Of a stretch of DNA of 64,000 nucleotides, positions 59,001-64,000 are shown one piece after another (position 1 is the first letter of the stretch; every line of letters starts with the position of its first letter). The stretch spans positions 1 to 64,000 of the forward strand of contig JAUHXC010000030.1 in NCBI GenBank assembly GCA_030427205.1, given 5' to 3'. The stretch comes from a bacterium. Lineage in GTDB: Bacteria > Myxococcota_A > Bradymonadia > UBA7976 > UBA1532. The translations under genes and the position numbers were made by a program. The notes below the pieces were generated by a model. It ran no database searches. It was not told the DNA's origin and saw nothing but the letters and a program-made list of their open reading frames with translations.

Positions 59001-61773
59001 CGAAGAGGGCGAGCTGATGGTCCTGCAGATCAGCGTCAGCGACCCCGCCGACCAGGTCGCCTGCCGGCTCGGCGCCCCGCGCCCCGACCAGTCGCAGCTC
59101 GCCGCCGGCGACTGCACCCTCGTCTGGACCCCGACCTACGCCCAGGCCCTCGCCGGCCGCGTCGAGTTCAGCATCACCGCCGACGACGGCGACGGCGGCG
59201 TCACCGCCCTCGGCCTCACCTGCTTCCCGACCATTCGCGACGGCGACGGCGACGGCCTGCCCGACAGCTGGGAGGAGCGCTTCGGCACCGATCCCACCGT
59301 CGAGGACTGCGACGTCGACTACGACGCCGACGGCATGAGCAACTGCGAGGAGTTCGAGGGCGACACCCTGCCCCGGGTCTACGAAGGCCCCGGCCTGCCG
59401 AGCCTCATCGAGCCCGTCGGCGGCGTCATCGTCGACACCGCCACCCCCACCCTCGTCTCGCGCAATACCGTCGACGACCTCGGCCGCGATCTGGACTACG
59501 TCTACTGGCTCTTCGACAGCGCCGACGGCGACCCGATCCACATGTCGGACCCCGTCGCCGAGACCCCGGCTCAGACCGGCTACCCGGCCCCCGACGGCCT
59601 GCTCGAAGAGAACGCCACCTACTACTGGACCGTCGCCGCCACCAACGGCCGCGTCACCGGGCCCTCGCCCCAGCGCGCCCGCTTCGTCGTCGACGCCGTC
59701 GAAGAGCCGGCCCCCGCCCCGCGCATCATCGCGCCGGCCGACGGCGGCATGAGCCCCGACGCCATCCCGCCCATCGCGCTCACCCCGGTCACCGACCCCG
59801 ACCCGGGCGACGAGCTGACGTATGAGTGCGAGGCGGCCACCGACGCCGACTTCGAAGACGTCGCCGGCACCGCCGACGGCGACGCGGTCGGCGGCCGGGT
59901 CAGCGTCGAGTTCGACGGCCTCGCCGGCGACACCACCTACTGGATCCGCTGCCGCGCCCTCGACCAGGACGGCAACCCCGGCGACTGGAGCGATCCCATT
60001 CGCTATGCCATCAACCAGGCCCCCGTCGCCGCCGTCGACCCGCCGGTGCTCGAGCTGCCCGAAGGCGGCGACGGCGTGGTGCAGTCGGCGTCGACCGATC
60101 CCGACGACGGCGAGCTGACCTACGAATGGCGCTGCCCCGAGGCCCTCGGCGTCGTCGCCGACGGCCCGACCCTCAACGTCGACGCCGCCCTCGACGGCCC
60201 CGCCGGCGGCCGCACCTTCCAGTGCCGCCTCACCGTCACCGACGCCCACGGCGCCCGCGACAGCACCGACTTCGTCGTGCGCGTGCACAACGTCGCCCCC
60301 ACCGCCCAGGTCGTCTGCCCGGCGGTCGAAGAAGGCACCCCGGTGCAGATCCTCGTCGAAGGCATCGACCCCGGCGGCGACCAGATCGCCTGCAGCTGGG
60401 CGATGCCCGCCCCCGCCGCCTCGGGATTGGCCGGCTGCACCGTCGAGTGGACCCCGACCTACGCCCAGGCCATCGCCGGCGAGGTGCACTTCGCCGTGCG
60501 CCTCACCGACGACGACGGCGCCAGCACCGACGTGCCGTTCACTTGCAACCCCACCTTCCTCGACGCCGACGGCAACGGCCTGCCCGATACCTGGCAGGAC
60601 GACAATGACATCGACGACCCCGAAGGCGACGACGACGGCGACGGCGTCAGCAACGGCGACGAGTGGGCCGATGGCACCGATCCCAACCACTACGACGGCC
60701 CGGCCCCGCTCTCGCTCGTCTCGCCCGTCGGCGACGAGATCGTGCAGTCCCCCACCCCCGTGCTCGTCGTCAACAACGGCACCGACGGCCTCGACCGCGC
60801 CCTGCAGTACCGCTACGCCGTCTTCGAGACCGCCGACGCCGAGGCGCCGCTCTTCGTCTCCGACCTCGTCGACGAGGGCGATGAGACCACCGCCTGGCAG
60901 GTCGCCGAAGCCCTCGCCGAGAACGGCCGCTTCTGGTGGACCGCTCAGGCCGACAACGGCGTCGCCCCCGGCCCCTGGGCCGACCGCGAGAGCTTCCGCG
61001 TCGACGAGACCGCCGAGGCCCCCGATCCGCCGACCATCCTGCGGCCGGCCGAAGGCGACTCGGCGGATGACACCCCGGTGCGGGTGACCCTGCAGAACAG
61101 CGTCGACCCCGATCCGGACCCCGAGCTGACCTATGACTGCGAGATCGCCGCAGACGCCGCCTTCGAGCAGACGGTCGGCACCGGCGAGGCCGTCGAAGGC
61201 CCCGACGGCACCACCCGGATCGACATCGAGGCCGCCGTCGAAGAGAACGAGGGCTACTGGATCCGCTGCCGCGCCACCGACGAGACCGGCCTGCAGAGCG
61301 GCTGGTCGGAGCCGGTCGCGTTCGGCATCGACCGCACCAACGAGCCGCCGAGCGCGCCGGCGCTCATCGACCCGGCGCCCGACTCGACGGTCGACGCCGG
61401 CGAGATCAGCGTCACCGTGGGCGACTCGGTCGATCCGGAGGACGACCCGCTGACCTACTTCATCGAGATCAGCGACGACCCGGACTTCCTCAGCGTGCTG
61501 GTGGTCGCCTCGACCGAGGCCTCCGGCGACAACCGGGCCACCTTCGGCCCCGAGGATCTGCCACCGGGCGTCTGGTACGTGCGCACCTGGGCCCATGACG
61601 GCCTGCTCGCCGGCGCGATGACCGTCGAGCAGTTCACGGTCACCGATCCCAACAGCGGGGACAGCATCAACGGCGGCGGCTGCGCCTGCGACGTCAACGA
61701 GAGCCGCGCCGATCCGATCGGGCCGGCGCTGATCGGCTTGCTGCTGCTCGGCCTGCGGCGCCGTCGGCGCTGA
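56068..61773 (+). CDS. Giant surface protein B, paralogue of protein A
   Basis: 1,901 residues from ATG 56068 (AGGGG upstream; TTG 56056 is less likely). Same architecture as protein A: signal peptide ending near GQAIAQDAF, alpha-toroid-like region with QVGWAAVGLFAARD, SGAMLNALGFATSS and NFYAMYQVSKGMRSFQ, then PKD-like and Ig-like modules, two composite calcium-loop/FN3 units, and the terminal GGGCACDVNESRADP then IGLLLLGLRRRRR sorting tail. The N- and C-terminal parts are clearly homologous but diverged from A, while residues about 960-1660 are identical. A hairpin before it and GTGAC/GTCAC elements suggest its own promoter. Probably an adhesin or matrix protein; the toroid's catalytic residues were not recognised, so enzyme activity is not claimed. 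Confidence 0.88.
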   Translation: MRNHAARRAGRRRTPGRAFMLAALAAALLPAGQAIAQDAFEVVTVPWVGTAPEVPHDGVAGESHYLQAVARNCDGAIEYRWDYDGNGTYDMEWAAAPDRWNLGTQFTYQGLDATRLFIARVEGRCGGAEGPTATADFPVRMHVDPPRGIRINRAISNGLWFGHISLQRNTATRTARFGAAGGNWADTALLAQAMMNRGHKHGVDPAVDPYHEDALWMLHYVLQHYVTIAAPGLQAGENPDINGNGILLETDEGGVHGGLNYVGGGNLEAIASWPDQDYMIPDDIGAPQNVAGRRLGDVVQDVAEFFIYSQTEIDYEGAIAGGWDYDPNAPQIDSSQVGWAAVGLFAARDAAGADVPAWVTDRLRVGIDFMDASRGGDPALRGGYGYRAFDQCGANHSRSGAMLNALGFATSSDRADAQVLATVDYLGAIFTNEAAPDCWGGRNLGNFYAMYQVSKGMRSFQPQFELIGEGIDWYARYADWLITNQAANGSWLNDNTWMGAREITHSLGLLVLIPTLFEAPPTAVALAAPTSVGPGDEVTFYHGGSYALDPAHPIQLYRWDFVRYPDGLDLNGDGDFDDAGEHAPEDLDGDGAVTGDEIVWEIETDDPELRPTWAFEAEIEFGEVVTFDVTLQVEDDLGRVDDDRESVVIEVSYVNHPPVAIGRPNGGDTYEVAPGVVLTLDGSGSFDPDSDDEPAEGFPRDGITSYAWDLDGDGLFELQGPRVPYPVAPDAEIGSSRVVRLQVCDDGTWLGIADEECEGGDCSLCHTADVRIAVVPIPPPDIDLGGQDTFDVGEGQRLAIDASATSHQLDLDFELIAYCEGLEISIAVDDRTINIDARRADGPADPLEIPCTISAIDELGNLATLPITVRVNNVAPEITAAEVIGEPVEGGTVDIVVRADDVFGDAPFLLYSVDCDGDGTFEVRNSLDNTVVCALDDGRYDPIVRVDDQDGGVDLLELDGFDVENIPPTFADIECPAVEEGELMVLQISVSDPADQVACRLGAPRPDQSQLAAGDCTLVWTPTYAQALAGRVEFSITADDGDGGVTALGLTCFPTIRDGDGDGLPDSWEERFGTDPTVEDCDVDYDADGMSNCEEFEGDTLPRVYEGPGLPSLIEPVGGVIVDTATPTLVSRNTVDDLGRDLDYVYWLFDSADGDPIHMSDPVAETPAQTGYPAPDGLLEENATYYWTVAATNGRVTGPSPQRARFVVDAVEEPAPAPRIIAPADGGMSPDAIPPIALTPVTDPDPGDELTYECEAATDADFEDVAGTADGDAVGGRVSVEFDGLAGDTTYWIRCRALDQDGNPGDWSDPIRYAINQAPVAAVDPPVLELPEGGDGVVQSASTDPDDGELTYEWRCPEALGVVADGPTLNVDAALDGPAGGRTFQCRLTVTDAHGARDSTDFVVRVHNVAPTAQVVCPAVEEGTPVQILVEGIDPGGDQIACSWAMPAPAASGLAGCTVEWTPTYAQAIAGEVHFAVRLTDDDGASTDVPFTCNPTFLDADGNGLPDTWQDDNDIDDPEGDDDGDGVSNGDEWADGTDPNHYDGPAPLSLVSPVGDEIVQSPTPVLVVNNGTDGLDRALQYRYAVFETADAEAPLFVSDLVDEGDETTAWQVAEALAENGRFWWTAQADNGVAPGPWADRESFRVDETAEAPDPPTILRPAEGDSADDTPVRVTLQNSVDPDPDPELTYDCEIAADAAFEQTVGTGEAVEGPDGTTRIDIEAAVEENEGYWIRCRATDETGLQSGWSEPVAFGIDRTNEPPSAPALIDPAPDSTVDAGEISVTVGDSVDPEDDPLTYFIEISDDPDFLSVLVVASTEASGDNRATFGPEDLPPGVWYVRTWAHDGLLAGAMTVEQFTVTDPNSGDSINGGGCACDVNESRADPIGPALIGLLLLGLRRRRR
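58945..61049 (+). repeat. 2.1-kb near-identical direct repeat, copy 2
   Basis: Partner of 51189-53293. Limits are set by the first divergent bases on each side: GAGGGCTTC against GACGGCTTC upstream, and GGCCGGCGAGCGG against GGCCGGCCGAAGG downstream. Confidence 0.9.
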
Positions 61774-61782
61774 CGCCGCTCG

Positions 61783-61809
61783 GGGGCCGCGGTCGACCGA
61801 CCCGGCCCC
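61783..61809 (+). terminator. Possible hairpin after surface gene B
   Basis: GGGGCCG (61783-61789) pairs with CGGCCCC (61803-61809) around a 13-base loop that itself contains GGTCGACC. It lies 10 bases after the stop. Confidence 0.4.
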
Positions 61810-62050
61810 ATCAGGACCACGGCGCGCCCTGCCTCACCCCGGCTCCTGGGCCCCTCTCCACCTCGAACCGCCAACTCGGCCGCGCTGCGCCATCCGCGCA
61901 CATGCGATCCGACTCGGCGCAGCGCGGCGATACAGTCCAGGGGCCTGCTGCGTCGCACCGGCGCCCCGCCATGCCTTCTGGCCCGGACGGGCGCTGGCAC
62001 GACGGATGCAATCACAGACATCCGGAACCCATCGCGCCCGGAGGTCCGAC

Positions 62051-62364
62051 ATGCCTCGCCTGCATCCCATCTGCATCGCGTCGACAGTGGCCCTGTTGAT
62101 GGGTGTCGCCTCCGAACCCCCGCGCGCGGCGCCGCCACCCGGTGATGAGCCGCGCGGCTCGATCGCCGTCCCCGGGGCAAACACGGCGTGCTGGTGCAGA
62201 GGGTCGCCGGAGAGAGCGGGTGGGAGGAGCTGGTGCACGAGGTCACCCCCGGACGGCACACCTTCGAGTTCGTCTACCGCAAGACCCAAGCGCGCCCGGC
62301 GGGTGAGGACAACGTCCGCATCGACGACTTGCGCGTCGAGGGCTCGGTCGGGCTGTGCGAATGA
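62051..62364 (+). pseudogene. Frameshifted remnant of a secreted protein gene
   Basis: ATG 62051 opens a signal-peptide-like start (MPRLHPICIASTVALLMGVA), which continues to about 62170. The sensible reading then moves to another frame: KHGVLVQRVAGESGWEELV, VTPGRHTFEFVYRKTQARPA, DNVRIDDLRVEG, stop at 62362. The second part resembles the beta-sandwich (MAM/laminin-G-like, G-x-H-x-F-x-Y, D-x-x-x-IDD-x) found in myxobacterial secreted proteins. The frame change falls near the CCCCGGGG run at 62171-62177. The fragment is far shorter than such proteins, so a decayed gene is the best reading; a sequencing error is possible. Confidence 0.5.
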
Positions 62365-62619
62365 CGCGCGGGCGAGTGGGTCGATGGCGAGGGCGAGGGC
62401 CGCGACGACCGGAACATGTGCGCCGAGGACGCGTGCGGCCCGCCATCCTTCCTCATCGCCCCTGCCCCGCGCGTCGTCGCGGCGTCTCGAGCTGGCCGCG
62501 CCGCTGGGCACCACCGCGCTGCGGGTCGACGGCCTGACGGGCTGGCAGAGCCCACCGGCCCAGAGCGCAGCGCCGAGATCGTTTCGCTGAACGATCGAGT
62601 GTCCCATTCTGGGGAGGTG
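62365..62619. other. Gap before the ECF sigma factor gene
   Basis: No coding content is supported. The frame of the sigma factor stays open upstream to about 62416, but its codons there give no sigma-factor sequence, so the extension is treated as non-coding or as debris of the preceding remnant. GGGGAGG at 62611-62617 is the ribosome-binding site of the next gene. Confidence 0.45.
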
Positions 62620-63141
62620 ATGCGTCAACCCATCGAAATGTCCGCCCGTGAACCCGCTTCGGTCGACGGTCTCGAGCAGGGCGAGCTGGCCCGGCTCTAC
62701 ACCCGACATGCGCCCGCGGTCTTCGCCCGAGCGCGCAGGCTGCTGGGCGATGAGACGCAGGCGTGGGACGTGACCCACGACGTCTTCGTGCGCCTCGCCG
62801 CGCGCCGCAAGCCGCCGCGGGCGCCGGTGCGCTATCTATACCGGGCGGTGACCAACGCCTGCATCGACCGCTGGCGGCGGGCGGACGGGCGGTGGGCGGT
62901 GCCCCTCGATGAGGCGCCGGGCACCCGCGACCCCCGTCAGGCCGCGCTCGCCCGCAGCGTCTTGCGGGCGCTCTGGGCCGACCTCGACGAGACCGACCGC
63001 CGCATCGCGGTCCTGCGCTTCGTCGACGGCCTGCCCCAGCGAGAGATCGCGTCGATCCTGGGTATCTGGCGGCGCACCGTCGGTCGACGCCTCGACCGGA
63101 TCATCGCCCGCGCCCGGGCCCTGGCCGAGGAGCCATCATGA
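62620..63141 (+). CDS. ECF-type RNA polymerase sigma factor
   Basis: 173 residues from ATG 62620, close behind GGGGAGG (ATG 62638 is an alternative). Region 2: ELARLYTRHAPAVFARARRL, TQAWDVTHDVFVRLA and YLYRAVTNACIDRWRR, the core-binding and -10-recognition helices. Region 4: LDETDRRIAVLRFVDGLPQR and EIASILGIWRRTVGRRLDR, a helix-turn-helix for the -35 element. There is no region 1 or 3, as in the ECF group. The stop overlaps the ATG of the membrane protein downstream, a typical sigma/anti-sigma arrangement. The target promoters are unknown but probably include this operon. Confidence 0.92.
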   Translation: MRQPIEMSAREPASVDGLEQGELARLYTRHAPAVFARARRLLGDETQAWDVTHDVFVRLAARRKPPRAPVRYLYRAVTNACIDRWRRADGRWAVPLDEAPGTRDPRQAALARSVLRALWADLDETDRRIAVLRFVDGLPQREIASILGIWRRTVGRRLDRIIARARALAEEPS

Positions 63142-63908
63142 ACCGATCCACACACCTCTCCGCCTATGCGCTCGATCGCCTCGTCGCCGGCACGCCGGGC
63201 GACCGCGAGCAGCGCCACCTCGCCGCGTGCGACGCCTGCCGCGCGCGCCTCGACGCGCACCGGGAGACGCTGCAGGCGATCGCCCACACCCCCGAGTTCG
63301 CCCGCCAGCGCGGTCGGGTTCTGGCCGCCGCCGCGGCCGCCGCGCCCCGTCCCCGTCCCCGTCCCCGTCCCCGTCGGCGATCGCACCTGCTTGCCGCCGT
63401 GCTGGCGCTCGCCGCCGCGCTGGCCGTCGTGGTCTGGCCCGATCGCGGGTCGGGTCCAGCCGGGCTCACGCCGCCCGATACGCTGCGCCCCAAGGGCGGC
63501 TTCGTGCTCTCGGTGGTGCGCCCCGCCGATGGGCAGGTCGACGGCGTTTTCCCCGCGGGCGCCGAGGTCGAGTTGCGGGTCGGCGGCTGGGAGGCGGCGG
63601 CACTGGTGCTGGCGCTCGACGTCGAAGGCCGGGCGTCGGTGGTCTGGCCGGCCGGCGCCGCGCGCAGCGGACGCATCGCCAGCGACGGCCGCCTGAGCCC
63701 CCGGTTCCAGGTCACCCCCGGCGACCTGCTGCTGCTGAGCCTGTTCTCCAACACGCCGATCGACGCCGAGACGGCCCGCCGGGCCTTCGAAGAGGCCGCG
63801 GCGGCCTGCGCGGGCCCGCCCGAGCCGGCGTGCAGCGCCCCGCCCCACCAAGCCGGTGAGATCGGCCGCGCCTGGAGCCGCCTGCGGGTCGGCGAGGGGG
63901 ACCGATGA
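63138..63908 (+). CDS. Probable anti-sigma factor (zinc-finger type, membrane)
   Basis: 256 residues, ATG in the ATGA overlap with the sigma factor stop. The N-terminal cytoplasmic part has the H-x3-C-x2-C zinc-anti-sigma motif (HLAACDACRARL). A Pro-Arg repeat (about residues 71-80, from CCCCGT repeats at 63345-63378) precedes one transmembrane helix (LLAAVLALAAALAVVVW, about 84-100). The outer domain (about 110-256) is beta-rich (GGFVLSVVRPADGQVDGVFP) and resembles DUF4384-like domains. It would hold the sigma factor inactive until a surface signal. The stop overlaps the next start. Confidence 0.85.
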   Translation: MNRSTHLSAYALDRLVAGTPGDREQRHLAACDACRARLDAHRETLQAIAHTPEFARQRGRVLAAAAAAAPRPRPRPRPRRRSHLLAAVLALAAALAVVVWPDRGSGPAGLTPPDTLRPKGGFVLSVVRPADGQVDGVFPAGAEVELRVGGWEAAALVLALDVEGRASVVWPAGAARSGRIASDGRLSPRFQVTPGDLLLLSLFSNTPIDAETARRAFEEAAAACAGPPEPACSAPPHQAGEIGRAWSRLRVGEGDR

Positions 63909-64000
63909 GCCCGCAGCTGTGGATGCTCGTCGCCGTCGGCGTCTGCCTGACGCCGCACGCGGCCGACGCGCGGCGGGTCCTCGTCGCGGTGGGGGAGAAC
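63905..64000 (+). CDS. Start of an exported protein, possibly caspase-like; truncated by the window
   Basis: ATG 63905 overlaps the anti-sigma stop by four bases. The 32 visible codons give a signal peptide (MSPQLWMLVAVGVCLTPHAA) and then ARRVLVAVGEN at the edge. A hydrophobic strand followed by G-x-N after a signal peptide, in third position of an ECF-sigma/anti-sigma operon, recalls caspase-like (peptidase C14) proteins of myxobacteria. This is inferred from context and a dozen residues only. Confidence 0.6.
   Translation, partial: MSPQLWMLVAVGVCLTPHAADARRVLVAVGEN

Noticed and set aside
61834..62778. Minus-strand gene between surface gene B and the sigma factor
   Set aside because: No ribosome-binding site, no domain, and it overlaps both the secreted remnant and the sigma factor start in antisense.
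63345..63378. CCCCGT microsatellite as a sequencing artefact or phase-variation tract
   Set aside because: The unit is six bases, so changes in copy number keep the frame, and the encoded Pro-Arg stretch is a plausible juxtamembrane linker. It is noted within the anti-sigma entry.

Overview
The window is very GC-rich (roughly 70% by eye), with almost every third codon position G or C. It has long runs of secreted or lipid-anchored proteins with Asp/Pro/Ala-rich linkers, Cys-rich disulfide repeats, Hanks-type kinases, thrombospondin-3 repeats, and C-terminal Cys-hydrophobic-Arg sorting tails resembling MYXO-CTERM. Together these point to a chromosome of a myxobacterium-like organism (Myxococcota or a close deltaproteobacterial relative). 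No prophage, CRISPR array or complete insertion sequence was seen. There is one tRNA, tRNA-Leu(UAA), with a good promoter.

Layout. 1-5.6 kb: a possible gene start running off the left edge beside a 30-bp tandem repeat, three putative lipoproteins and a small Dabb-barrel protein. 5.8-16.2 kb: the most unusual locus, three head-to-tail translationally coupled genes for about 1,000-1,220-residue two-domain AAA+ proteins of the Clp/Hsp100 type. They have a non-Clp N-terminal domain and, at the C-terminus, a region resembling the N-terminal/PCRF part of peptide chain release factor 2, without the GGQ catalytic domain. 16-29.8 kb: a PLP enzyme, a GST, tRNA-Leu, a sigma-54-activator-like AAA+ protein lacking GAFTGA, a dienoyl-CoA-reductase-like SDR, a D-aminoacylase-like amidohydrolase, a kelch-like lipoprotein, an HTTM/TPR membrane pair, an LpxH-like phosphatase and a haem/copper-oxygenase-like lipoprotein. 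30-34.9 kb (minus strand): Ser/Thr kinase, histidine kinase, OmpR-type regulator and two envelope proteins. 35-41.8 kb: tandem esterases, glycogen phosphorylase, a degenerate polysaccharide deacetylase, and an upp-hpt nucleobase-salvage pair. 41.9-47.7 kb: a TPR-glycosyltransferase, a PEGA Ser/Thr kinase, a MarC-family protein and a PDZ protein. 48-61.8 kb: two 1,900-residue surface-protein paralogues flanking an OmpA-like protein. 62-64 kb: a frameshifted secreted-protein remnant, then an ECF sigma factor, its probable anti-sigma factor, and the start of a third coupled gene.

Three things stand out. (1) The AAA+ trio: the three proteins differ in D1 Walker B integrity and in the loop where ClpA/ClpC contact ClpP, so they look like non-equivalent subunits of one machine, possibly linked to translation through the release-factor-like domain. 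(2) A 2.1-kb block shared almost base-for-base by the two giant surface genes while their flanks have diverged, as expected from gene conversion. (3) A short palindrome, GATGSCATC, that is over-represented and clusters in gaps and low-complexity protein segments, including a 22-bp tandem array between two convergent genes. Long antisense reading frames (over 2,000 codons) opposite the AAA+ and surface genes are by-products of GC-skewed codon use and are not annotated.
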